A stretch of 7,365 nt of DNA from positions 1 to 7,365 of the forward strand of contig CAZAMT010000208.1 of assembly GCA_964486145.1 (NCBI GenBank), given 5' to 3'. The translations under genes were made by a program, and so were the position numbers. Every line of letters begins with the position of its first letter. The stretch's first letter is position 1. Below the pieces are notes generated by a model that made no database searches, was not told the DNA's origin, and saw nothing but the letters and a program-made list of their open reading frames with translations. This document shows, piece after piece, positions 1 through 7,012 of the stretch. This stretch comes from CAZAMT01 sp964486145. GTDB taxonomy: Bacteria; Bacteroidota; Bacteroidia; Bacteroidales; JAAAOM01.

Positions 1-318
1 AAAAGCTTAAAATCCAGGCATTTTATAATCCGTTTTCAACCTAAATACATTGGTAATCTATACATATATTTTAACCTTCTTATCTGCACTTCATAGAAAA
101 TAAATCAGGTAATAATTTCTTTGCTTATTTGTAGAATTCCTCCCACACATTCAGTAAAATTCAACAATTTGTTCCAAATCAAATAACAAACAAAATCCTC
201 CCTGCATCGAAGCATTCCCTGAAATTGCAACATTTTTTGCAAATACCACCCTTGACAAATGCCCTTTGGTACAAATCATGAAACCATTTCTGGTATCAGG
301 CATTAAAACAGACGATTT
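1..318. other. AT-rich region without a supportable gene, upstream of the ATPase
   Basis: No convincing coding sequence is visible on either strand. A minus-strand open frame from 396 to 151 overlaps the ATPase start and its translation has no recognisable domain. The region presumably contains the promoter of the ATPase operon, but I cannot place it with confidence. The best Bacteroidota-like candidate is TTTG at 236-239, then 21 bases, then GCCCTTTG at 261-268, which lacks the TA of the -7 consensus. A TTGACA at 252-257 has no matching -10. Two copies of the self-complementary hexamer TTGCAA lie at 225-230 and 237-242, and could form a weak hairpin or a small protein-binding site. No GC-rich terminator hairpin was found. 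Confidence 0.6.
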
Positions 319-2787
319 ATGGCAAAAAACCAGCAAAACATTGAGGAAATGACAATTGATGAAGCAATTGAAAGACTTGATGTTGACACTGAACATGGAC
401 TAACAAGCAATGAAGCTGCTCAACGCCGGGAAAAATACGGGATGAACGAGATTGAGTCGGAAGAACGAAACCCGGTTATTGCATTTTTATCACACTTTTG
501 GGGGCCTATTCCCTGGATGATTGAAATTGCTGTTATCTTAAGTGCTGTTGCTCAACGATGGGAAGATTTTGCTGTTATATTTACCATGTTGTTGATTAAC
601 GGAGGAGTAAGCTACTGGCATGAAAGCAAAGCAAGCAATGCCATTGAAGCCCTCAAGGAAAAACTGGCTCCTGAAACCGTGGTAATCCGTAATGGAAACC
701 GAAAACGCATGTCGGCAAAAGAACTCGTTCCCGGGGATTTGGTTGTTATAAGAATGGGTGACATCGTGCCAGCAGACGCCAAACTATTTAAAGGTCAAAA
801 CATTAGCGTTGATGAATCTGCACTTACCGGAGAATCCCTTCCTGTTGATAAAGAGGAAAGTGATATGATTTACTCAGGAACATCCGTTAAAAGAGGGGAA
901 TCCTGGGCTGTGATAACTGCTACCGGAAACAACACCAAATTTGCACGGACTGTTGAACTTGTGGAGAACGCTGAAGAAAAATCTCATTTTCAACGGGCTG
1001 TATTGAAAATCGGGTATTTCCTCATAGGAATTACCGCTGTTTTGGTAATCGGAATCATTGTCACCGGTATTCTCCGAAACGACGACTTAATGGACGTATT
1101 GTTATTTGCGTTGGTCGTGACCATCGCGGGTATTCCGCAGGCCCTACCGGCAGTTCTTTCAGTTACAATGACTATAGGTGCCAACCGGCTCGCCCGCGAG
1201 AAAGCCATTGTATCCCGATTGTCGGCAATGGAAGAGATGGCCGGGTTGCAAACGCTTTGTGCGGATAAAACAGGAACACTAACCGAAAACAAATTACAGC
1301 TACAGGATCCGGAATTAATAGAATCCAACGATTCCGATGAGATTATAATCTCCGCGGCATTAACTGCCAAAGAAGATAATGAAGATCCCATAGACGAAGC
1401 CATACTAAAAGGTCTTGGAAATAAAGATGTACTCAGGGAATACGAGATCACAGAATTCAGACCTTTTGATCCCACCCGAAAGAGAGCTGAAGCGGATGTC
1501 ACAAAAAACGGAGAAGCTTTCACCGTTGCCAAGGGAGCACCGCAAGTCATCCTTGAATTAACCAAAAACGGAAATTCAACCAGCGATGAGGTAACAAAAA
1601 AAATTGATGAACTGGGCGAAAAAGGATTTCGAACCCTTGGAGTTGCCAAAAAAACAAATGATAAATGGAAATATCTTGGTTTGCTTCCCCTGCTCGACCC
1701 TCCGCGTGAAGATTCGGCGGAAGTAATCAAGCAAGCGCAGGATCATGGAATTGACATTCGCATGGTAACCGGCGACCACACCGCCATCGCGAAACAAGTT
1801 TCAAAACAACTTAACCTGAAAACCAATATCATCCAGGCAAAACAGTTCTTTGAACAAGAAGAACATGAGGAAGAAGAACGACAGGAAAAACACGAAAAGC
1901 GCGGGAAAAAATCGGCTGAACGCAATGAAAAATTTATGAAAGCCGATGGTTTTGCCGAAGTAACACCTGAAGATAAATTTAAAATCATCAAACAATTTCA
2001 AAGCAATGATCGGATTGCAGGAATGACAGGTGATGGAGTCAACGATGCCCCTGCACTGAAACAAGCCGATGTAGGAATAGCAGTTTCCTCAGCCACAGAT
2101 GCTGCACGATCGGCTGCTGCTTTAGTACTTACAGCGCCAGGCCTGGAAGTTATCACTCGTGCAATTGAAGAGGCCCGAAGAATTTTTGAACGAATGACAG
2201 GATATGCAACCTTCAGGATAACCGAATCACTACGTGTACTGTTATTTATGACCTTATCCATACTTGCCTTTGATTTCTATCCGGTTACACCCATTATGAT
2301 AGTGCTATTGGCCATACTAAACGATATTCCCATAATGACCATTGCTTATGATAACGTTCCCACGGCCAAAAAACCTGTGAGATGGAACATGAAACGGGTG
2401 TTGACAATTTCAAGTGTATTAAGCGTGGGTGGGGTTATTTCTTCATTTATCCTTTTCTGGTATATTATGCAACAGCTTGGGTTGCCAACGGAAGAGGTTC
2501 AAACCATGATCTTTCTTAAACTGCTCGTTGCAGGTCACATGACAATTTTCCTTACCCGAAATACCGGATGGTTATGGGATAAACCTTATCCAAACTGGTT
2601 GCTGTTTATCACCCTTGAAGGAACACAGGTAATTGGCACATTGGTAGCAGTTTATGGATGGTTAGTGCATCCCATCGGGTGGGTAAAAGCCCTGACAATT
2701 TGGGGATATGCCATCGTTTGGATTTTGTTACTTAATGTTATTAAAGTATTAACTATTAAATTTTTAAACAAACACAAAAATCTTTAA
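319..2787 (+). CDS. P3A-type plasma-membrane proton-efflux P-type ATPase
   Basis: Predicted to pump H+ out of the cytoplasm using ATP, as an integral inner-membrane protein (822 residues). Domains in order: N-terminal cytoplasmic segment (1-50), M1-M2 (about 54-99), actuator domain with TGES at 170-173, M3-M4 (about 228-285) with the P3A-like motif GIPQALP at 271-277, P and N domains with the phosphorylated Asp316 in DKTGTLT, KGAP at 405-408, DPPR at 460-463, TGD at 484-486 and GDGVND at 571-576, then M5-M10 (about 632-812). By alignment from memory with plant AHA2, Asn94 (M2), Arg639 (M5) and Asp669 (M6, in ILND) match the proton-pathway residues Asn106, Arg655 and Asp684. This favours H+ over Ca2+ or K+. 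The protein ends soon after M10, so it lacks the long autoinhibitory C-terminal domain of plant pumps. A highly charged Glu/Lys/Arg loop lies at about 512-540. No Shine-Dalgarno precedes ATG 319; Met11 (position 349) is a possible alternative start. It is the first gene of a four-gene run. Confidence 0.93.
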   Translation: MAKNQQNIEEMTIDEAIERLDVDTEHGLTSNEAAQRREKYGMNEIESEERNPVIAFLSHFWGPIPWMIEIAVILSAVAQRWEDFAVIFTMLLINGGVSYWHESKASNAIEALKEKLAPETVVIRNGNRKRMSAKELVPGDLVVIRMGDIVPADAKLFKGQNISVDESALTGESLPVDKEESDMIYSGTSVKRGESWAVITATGNNTKFARTVELVENAEEKSHFQRAVLKIGYFLIGITAVLVIGIIVTGILRNDDLMDVLLFALVVTIAGIPQALPAVLSVTMTIGANRLAREKAIVSRLSAMEEMAGLQTLCADKTGTLTENKLQLQDPELIESNDSDEIIISAALTAKEDNEDPIDEAILKGLGNKDVLREYEITEFRPFDPTRKRAEADVTKNGEAFTVAKGAPQVILELTKNGNSTSDEVTKKIDELGEKGFRTLGVAKKTNDKWKYLGLLPLLDPPREDSAEVIKQAQDHGIDIRMVTGDHTAIAKQVSKQLNLKTNIIQAKQFFEQEEHEEEERQEKHEKRGKKSAERNEKFMKADGFAEVTPEDKFKIIKQFQSNDRIAGMTGDGVNDAPALKQADVGIAVSSATDAARSAAALVLTAPGLEVITRAIEEARRIFERMTGYATFRITESLRVLLFMTLSILAFDFYPVTPIMIVLLAILNDIPIMTIAYDNVPTAKKPVRWNMKRVLTISSVLSVGGVISSFILFWYIMQQLGLPTEEVQTMIFLKLLVAGHMTIFLTRNTGWLWDKPYPNWLLFITLEGTQVIGTLVAVYGWLVHPIGWVKALTIWGYAIVWILLLNVIKVLTIKFLNKHKNL

Positions 2788-2789
2788 TT

Positions 2790-3332
2790 ATGAAAAATTA
2801 TAAAACAAATTTAACATGTTTAATATCAATTCTTTTCGTTGTTATGGCATGCAATCGGGTTGAAAATTTAACCTTCGAAGATTTTGACAAGGATAATGAC
2901 GGATTGATTGATATAGAAGAATTTCAAACCACCTTCACCAATAATTATTACGATGACTGGAACAGGGATGATGATCCCTACCTCGATGACGAGGATTTTC
3001 ATACCGGAGTTTATGACATCTGGGATGCTGATGATGATCAATTGTTATCCGAAGAAGAATGGCTTTATGGATTTGATTATTACTATGGAAACTATGTCAT
3101 TACCGATTTCGAAGACATCGATATTGATGATGATGAGCACATTAGTTACAACGAATACTATGATGCGTTAAGTGAAACCAATTTTTACAGTGATTGGGAC
3201 ATTGACGAAGACGATCATCTGAGTGATGAGGAACTGGCTGTCGGCGTATTCTCCATCTGGGACGTTGACAATAGCGGCCTCCTTGAACCGGATGAATATG
3301 AGGAGTTTGACGCATATTACCTGGATATTTAA
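2790..3332 (+). CDS. Acidic lipoprotein with six EF-hand calcium-binding loops
   Basis: A 180-residue predicted envelope lipoprotein. A basic start (Lys2, Lys5), a hydrophobic segment (about 8-20) and a lipobox VMAC ending at Cys21 indicate lipidation; Met at the -2 position is slightly atypical. The mature part is extremely acidic: I count 56 Asp/Glu against 5 Lys/Arg overall. Six 12-residue EF-hand loops begin at 33, 58, 79, 111, 137 and 158. Loop 1 (Asp33, 35, 37, Gly38, Ile40, Glu44) and loop 6 (Asp158 to Glu169) are near-canonical. Loop 2 is weakest, with Asn58 first, Pro63 in the Gly position and Asp69 instead of Glu last. Loops 3-5 keep the 1, 3, 5 and 12 acidic ligands but lack Gly at position 6. 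The likely role is Ca2+ binding or buffering at the cell envelope; no enzyme domain is visible. The gene starts 2 nt after the ATPase stop, so co-translation and a linked function are plausible. No Shine-Dalgarno is seen. Confidence 0.88.
   Translation: MKNYKTNLTCLISILFVVMACNRVENLTFEDFDKDNDGLIDIEEFQTTFTNNYYDDWNRDDDPYLDDEDFHTGVYDIWDADDDQLLSEEEWLYGFDYYYGNYVITDFEDIDIDDDEHISYNEYYDALSETNFYSDWDIDEDDHLSDEELAVGVFSIWDVDNSGLLEPDEYEEFDAYYLDI
2874..3320 (+). repeat. Internal duplication of a three-EF-hand module
   Basis: Residues 29-98 and 107-177 of the EF-hand lipoprotein align as two copies of one unit. Each starts with FED, and loop starts 33/58/79 in copy one correspond to 111/137/158 in copy two, an offset of 78-79 residues. 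Shared landmarks include an aromatic-rich linker before the second loop (YYDDW against FYSDW), the segment GVYDIWDADD against GVFSIWDVDN at the third loop, and a closing FD plus tyrosines. The copies have diverged, so this is an old protein-level duplication, not a recent DNA repeat. Confidence 0.8.
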
Positions 3333-3361
3333 AAAGCGTTGTACCAATAAATTTCATTACC

Positions 3362-4144
3362 ATGCCCGAATTACCAGATGTTGAAATATACCGGCAAACA
3401 GCCGAAAAAGCGAAAAAGAAAAAAATTCGCGGAGTGACTGCACATGACAAGCAGTTCGATCGCGTTGATGAAAAAGAAATCGATACGCAATTTAAGAACA
3501 AAAAAATAACGCGTACCTCCCGTCGAGGAAAACACCTTTTTCTTTTTTCAAGCAAGGATTTTGCTATGGTCATGCATTTTGGCATGACCGGTGATTTGAA
3601 ATATGTACAGAAAAAAGAGGATCTCCCGGAATATACCAAACTGGAATTACAGTTTGATAATGACGATAAACTCGCGTACATAAGCAAAAGAAAGCTGGGT
3701 TTTGTAGCGTTTACTGATAATCCTGAAAAATTTATCGAAGAAAATGACATTGGAGCAGACGCGTTGGAACTTTCAAAGTCTGAGTTCATCAAAAAGATAA
3801 AATCCAAGAAATCAATGATAAAATCGGCTTTGATGGATCAGTCGGTTACCTCAGGCATCGGGAATGTTTATTCCGATGAAATTTTATATCAATGCGGATT
3901 GCACCCAAAAACGAAAACAACAGATTTAACGGACGAAGACTGGGGTAACCTGCACAAATCGATGAAGTCCGTAATGAAAACTGCCATTGATAAGGATGCG
4001 CGGCCTTCAAAATTGCCCAAATCTTATTTAACACGCCATCGGAAGGAAGGTGAAAAATGTCCGAAATGCAAAGGAGAAATTAAGAAAATGAAAATTTCGG
4101 GCAGGGGAATGTATTTCTGTCCTTCCTGTCAGAAACAAAAATAA
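3362..4144 (+). CDS. Fpg/MutM-Nei family DNA glycosylase, divergent
   Basis: A 260-residue bifunctional base-excision-repair enzyme predicted to remove oxidised purines or related lesions and cut the strand by beta/delta elimination. The start is fixed by MPELPDVE: Pro2 (after Met removal) is the catalytic nucleophile and Glu3 the general acid. Other conserved residues are Lys57 in RRGK, the HFGMTG motif at 72-77 with the DNA-intercalating Met75, Asn168 in the GIGNVYSDE helix-two-turn-helix segment, and a C-terminal zinc finger with Cys233, Cys236, Cys253 and Cys256. Arg248, within the finger, matches the phosphate-binding Arg of the family. Oddities: the E. coli segment DPRRFG is SKRKLG here (108-113), so the intercalating Arg/Phe pair appears as Lys111/Leu112. 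The stretch before the zinc finger, which includes the lesion-recognition loop, is short. The protein is Lys-rich. It starts 29 nt after the lipoprotein and ends 7 nt before ligA, so it is probably in the same operon. Exact substrate (8-oxoguanine or another lesion) is uncertain. Confidence 0.9.
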   Translation: MPELPDVEIYRQTAEKAKKKKIRGVTAHDKQFDRVDEKEIDTQFKNKKITRTSRRGKHLFLFSSKDFAMVMHFGMTGDLKYVQKKEDLPEYTKLELQFDNDDKLAYISKRKLGFVAFTDNPEKFIEENDIGADALELSKSEFIKKIKSKKSMIKSALMDQSVTSGIGNVYSDEILYQCGLHPKTKTTDLTDEDWGNLHKSMKSVMKTAIDKDARPSKLPKSYLTRHRKEGEKCPKCKGEIKKMKISGRGMYFCPSCQKQK

Positions 4145-4151
4145 GATTGCC

Positions 4152-6221
4152 ATGAGCAAGAAAAATCCATACATGAATACACCCTTTCCAAAGTTTAAAG
4201 ATTCGGAAAAGTTGTCGAAACAGGAAGCCGAAGATGAAGTACAGAAGTTGCGTGAAGCAATCGAACATCACAACTACCTGTATTATATCAAAAACAAGCC
4301 GAAAATTTCGGATAAAAAATTTGATACGTTATTTCATCGTCTGGAACAGCTTGAAGAACAATTTAAAGATTTGCAATCGGACGTTTCGCCGACCCGAAAA
4401 ATAGGGGCACCTCCTGTGGATAAATTAAAAAAACGAAAACATGCTTCACCCATGCTAAGTTTGAATTCCTCGGATGAAGATGAAGCAATTGAAGGTTACA
4501 TGCGTTATGCAAAGGAGCAAACAGGAAAAAGAAACCTCGAATTTGTACTCGAACCCAAGCTTGACGGGTTATCTGTGGAAGTGGTATACAAAAAAGGGAT
4601 ATTTGAATATGCTACTACCCGAGGTGACGGACAAACAGGAGAAGACATATCTAAAAATGTAAAAACCATAGGTTCTGTCCCTTTGAAATTGCGCGCAAGC
4701 AGTGAATTTCCAGATGAGCTATCTGTACGAGGAGAAATTTTCATGAAAAAAGAGGATTTTCGTAACCTCAACAAACAACGCATCGAAAATGGCGAAGAAC
4801 CGTTTGCCAACGCGCGCAATGCCGCTGCCGGAATTGTACGCCAACTGGATTCGAAAAAAGTAGCCGACAAACCCCTGGATATTTTCTTTTATGAAATTAT
4901 TAATAACAGTGATAACGGATTCGATAGCCACTGGAATATGCTTCAAAAAATTCCTGAATGGGGACTCAAACATAGTGAAGAAATCAAAAAAGCGAAAAAA
5001 TTTAATGATGTCAGGAAGTATTACAAAAAAATGACAGGTAAAAGGGATTCCCTGTCTTTTGAAATTGACGGAATCGTAATAAAACTGGATGACCGGGAAT
5101 TAAGGAGGAAAATTGGCACACGCCAGCGCAGTCCGCGATGGGCATACGCCTGGAAGTTCCCGCCCAAAAAAGAACTTACCACACTTCAGGAAATTGTAAT
5201 ACAGGTAGGCCGAACAGGCATCCTCACACCAGTGGCACTTTTTGACCCGGTTGAAGTAGGCGGGGTTACGGTTAGCCGCGCAACATTACATAACGAAGAT
5301 GAGGCCAAGAAAAAAGATGTGAGACCGGGCGATAAAATCCGGGTATTGAGAGCTGGTGACGTAATACCCGAAGTGGCTGAACGTGTTGAAAAAGGAAAAA
5401 AAAGAGGGCGTAAAAAATTCAGCATGCCAAAAAAATGTCCGGTTTGCAACACGAAGGTAGTGCGCGAAGGAGCATATGTAATCTGCCCTGCGGGGCTTTC
5501 ATGCAAGGCACAGCTAAAAGGACGCCTGGTTCATTATGCATCCCGGGAAGCTATGGACATTGATACCCTGGGAGAAAAAAACAGTATGCAGTTAATCGAT
5601 AAAAATCTTGTTAAAACCATACCCGATTTATACAAGCTAAAGCCCGATGATTTAGGTGAACTGGAAGGTTTTGCAAAAAAATCGGCGATGAAACTGCATG
5701 ATGCCATTCAGAATACAAAAAAACCTGAACTTTATCGTTTTTTATATGCCCTGGGTATCAGGCACGTTGGTGGACACATGGCAAGAGTGCTCGCGCAGAA
5801 ATTCAGGTCACTTGACAATCTTAAACACATCAGCTATAAAGATTTAATGGAAATTCATGAAATTGGTCCAGAGATAGCCGAAAGTGTCGCCCACTTCTTT
5901 CAAAACAATGAAAATATTAAAATGCTCAACGAACTTGAAAACCTCGGAGTCAAGGCTAAACAGGTATCAGCCAAACAAGCTGAAAAACTGAAAGACAAAA
6001 CCATTGTTTTAACCGGTGAGTTGGAAGATTTTACGCGAAACGAGGCCAAAGCACGTATTGAATCACTTGGCGGAAGAGCAACTTCAAGTGTCAGCGAAAA
6101 TACCGATTATGTAGTTGTTGGTGACGACCCGGGGTCAAAACTGGATGAAGCTAAAAAACGCAAGGTAAAAACAATCGATGAGCAACAGTTTCATAAACTA
6201 CTGGAAAAGGGAAAAGTGTAA
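4152..6221 (+). CDS. NAD+-dependent DNA ligase LigA
   Basis: A 689-residue ligase that seals nicks using NAD+ through a lysine-AMP intermediate. Domains in order: Ia (about 22-90, with the NAD-binding Tyr44, Tyr45, Asp54 and Asp58), nucleotidyltransferase (about 91-340), OB fold (about 341-425, with QVGRTG at 351-356 and RAGDVIPEV at 400-408), a four-Cys zinc finger (Cys429, 432, 445, 451), helix-hairpin-helix repeats (about 460-595) and a BRCT domain (about 612-689). The adenylated Lys136 lies in KLDG. Other nucleotidyltransferase motifs are TRGDG (156-160), RGE (193-195), DGIVIK (306-311) and WKFP (334-337). All domains are present, and the length is slightly above the 671 residues of E. 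coli LigA because the N-terminus is about 20 residues longer. Met8 is an alternative start. The variants KLDGLSVEV and NARNAAAGIVRQLD differ from the usual Bacteroidota housekeeping LigA as I recall it, so this may be a second paralogue. It follows fpg by 7 nt, which fits a repair operon. Confidence 0.95.
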   Translation: MSKKNPYMNTPFPKFKDSEKLSKQEAEDEVQKLREAIEHHNYLYYIKNKPKISDKKFDTLFHRLEQLEEQFKDLQSDVSPTRKIGAPPVDKLKKRKHASPMLSLNSSDEDEAIEGYMRYAKEQTGKRNLEFVLEPKLDGLSVEVVYKKGIFEYATTRGDGQTGEDISKNVKTIGSVPLKLRASSEFPDELSVRGEIFMKKEDFRNLNKQRIENGEEPFANARNAAAGIVRQLDSKKVADKPLDIFFYEIINNSDNGFDSHWNMLQKIPEWGLKHSEEIKKAKKFNDVRKYYKKMTGKRDSLSFEIDGIVIKLDDRELRRKIGTRQRSPRWAYAWKFPPKKELTTLQEIVIQVGRTGILTPVALFDPVEVGGVTVSRATLHNEDEAKKKDVRPGDKIRVLRAGDVIPEVAERVEKGKKRGRKKFSMPKKCPVCNTKVVREGAYVICPAGLSCKAQLKGRLVHYASREAMDIDTLGEKNSMQLIDKNLVKTIPDLYKLKPDDLGELEGFAKKSAMKLHDAIQNTKKPELYRFLYALGIRHVGGHMARVLAQKFRSLDNLKHISYKDLMEIHEIGPEIAESVAHFFQNNENIKMLNELENLGVKAKQVSAKQAEKLKDKTIVLTGELEDFTRNEAKARIESLGGRATSSVSENTDYVVVGDDPGSKLDEAKKRKVKTIDEQQFHKLLEKGKV

Positions 6222-6306
6222 TACCTGATATTTTAACAAGGCAGGGCTACAGTTGCAAATGAACAATAGCAATTCACCACTCGTATCATCCGGAACATCT
6301 GAAATT

Positions 6307-6321
6307 AAGATAAAATATCTT
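6307..6321. repeat. Perfect 6-bp inverted repeat in the ligA to membrane-protein spacer
   Basis: AAGATA-AAA-TATCTT is a perfect palindrome with a 3-nt centre. It lies 86 nt after the ligA stop and just upstream of the -33-like element of the next promoter. It could be a protein-binding site for that promoter. It is too AT-rich, and lacks a proper T-tract, to be a convincing intrinsic terminator. Short AT palindromes also arise by chance. Confidence 0.35.
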
Positions 6322-6326
6322 CAACT

Positions 6327-6358
6327 TTTGGTTAATTCAGTTTTTTAGCTTTACTTTG
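6327..6358 (+). promoter_or_regulatory. Bacteroidota-type promoter of the membrane-protein/regulator pair
   Basis: TTTG at 6327-6330 is followed after 20 bases by TTACTTTG at 6351-6358. This fits the Bacteroidota pattern (TTTG, about 19-21 bases, TAnnTTTG) with one mismatch in the -7 element. Transcription would start near 6364-6366, giving a leader of only about 15 nt before ATG 6380. The -7 element overlaps the left arm of the palindromic operator, so a bound protein should block the polymerase. Confidence 0.5.
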
Positions 6359-6374
6359 TGTTTCAAAGTACTTT
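6352..6374. promoter_or_regulatory. Palindromic operator overlapping the promoter, likely autoregulatory
   Basis: TACTTTGTGTTTCAAAGTA (6352-6370) is an inverted repeat with 7-bp arms (TACTTTG / CAAAGTA) around a 5-nt centre. A second perfect palindrome, AAAGTACTTT (6365-6374), shares its right arm, so three ACTTT-type half-sites occur in a row. The element covers the -7 box and probable start site and ends 5 nt before the start codon. A near-identical copy at 7329 follows the winged-helix regulator gene, which makes that regulator the most likely ligand (inference). Confidence 0.6.
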
Positions 6375-6379
6375 TAAAA

Positions 6380-7012
6380 ATGGAAAATAAACATATTGCA
6401 GAAATTCACGAAATCCGGAAGATGATGGAAAGTTCATCGCGGTTTCTTTCACTTAGTGGACTGTCAGGCGTTTTTGCCGGAATTATAGCCCTCCTCGGCG
6501 CCACTGCGGCATTTTTTTACCTGGATTATGACAAACGCTATTTTGATGCCTATGAATTTTTTACTCAGTCAAAATCCATGAAGTACAGAGAAATTGCCCT
6601 TTTCCTGATTATCGATGGTGCATTAATGATCGTTGGAGCGCTTGCATCTGCCATTTACTTTACTTCCAGAAAAGCCAAACGAAAAGGATTGCCTTTATGG
6701 GACACTATTGCAAAACGAATGATCATTAACCTGGCAATACCCCTGATTACCGGAGGTCTTTTTGCCCTGCTGCTTATATATCACCAGATAATTTACCTGA
6801 TTGCACCTTCTACATTGATTTTTTATGGATTGGCTTTGCTAAACGGCAGTAAATACACTTATGACGATTTGAGGCTTTTGGCCATTTCTGAAATTATCCT
6901 CGGATTAATCGCTACTTTTTTCATCGGGTATGGATTGATCTTCTGGGCATTGGGTTTTGGTGTATTGCATATTATCTATGGCGTGGTCATGTATTATAAA
7001 TACGAACGATGA
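6380..7012 (+). CDS. Six-helix membrane protein paired with a winged-helix regulator
   Basis: A 210-residue protein of unknown function. After a cytosolic-looking amphipathic N-terminus (about 1-25, with the segment EIRKMMESSSRFLSLSGLSG) there are about six hydrophobic helices near 26-47, 72-95, 115-134, 136-155, 165-187 and 188-206. The first extramembrane loop (48-71) is rich in Tyr, Asp and Lys, and a basic loop (SRKAKRKG) lies at 96-103. No catalytic motif is visible. I believe similar proteins recur beside small winged-helix regulators in Bacteroidota, but I know no assigned function. ATG 6380 is chosen over an in-frame TTG at 6356 because the TTG lies inside the promoter/operator and the added residues would be encoded by it. 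The stop overlaps the next start (ATGA at 7009-7012), so the two products are translationally coupled. A membrane sensor or anti-regulator role is possible but unproven. Confidence 0.85.
   Translation: MENKHIAEIHEIRKMMESSSRFLSLSGLSGVFAGIIALLGATAAFFYLDYDKRYFDAYEFFTQSKSMKYREIALFLIIDGALMIVGALASAIYFTSRKAKRKGLPLWDTIAKRMIINLAIPLITGGLFALLLIYHQIIYLIAPSTLIFYGLALLNGSKYTYDDLRLLAISEIILGLIATFFIGYGLIFWALGFGVLHIIYGVVMYYKYER

Noticed and set aside
252..280. Sigma-70-like promoter starting with TTGACA before the ATPase
   Set aside because: At 17-nt spacing the -10 position reads ATCATG, a poor match, and Bacteroidota primary sigma factors use a different consensus.
151..396. Minus-strand open frame of 81 codons at the left edge
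   Set aside because: It overlaps the well-supported ATPase start, has no recognisable domain and a Cys/Phe-rich composition typical of a reverse-strand shadow.
990..1730. Long minus-strand open frame (246 codons) inside the ATPase
   Set aside because: It lies wholly opposite conserved ATPase motifs, and its Ser-rich translation is what antisense of a coding region gives.
319..2787. Calcium-transporting P2-type ATPase, suggested by the EF-hand neighbour
   Set aside because: The protein has the short P3A architecture and the Asn94/Arg639/Asp669 proton-pathway residues, and GIPQALP in M4 instead of the PEGLP typical of Ca2+ pumps.
3142..3807. Minus-strand open frame (221 codons) spanning the lipoprotein end and fpg
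   Set aside because: It crosses two supported genes on the other strand and its product shows no family resemblance.
6222..6306. Intrinsic terminator after ligA
   Set aside because: I found no GC-rich stem followed by a T-run, so termination here cannot be supported from sequence.
6356..6379. TTG start giving eight extra residues to the membrane protein
   Set aside because: The added codons lie within the promoter and operator palindrome, while ATG 6380 begins a sensible N-terminus.
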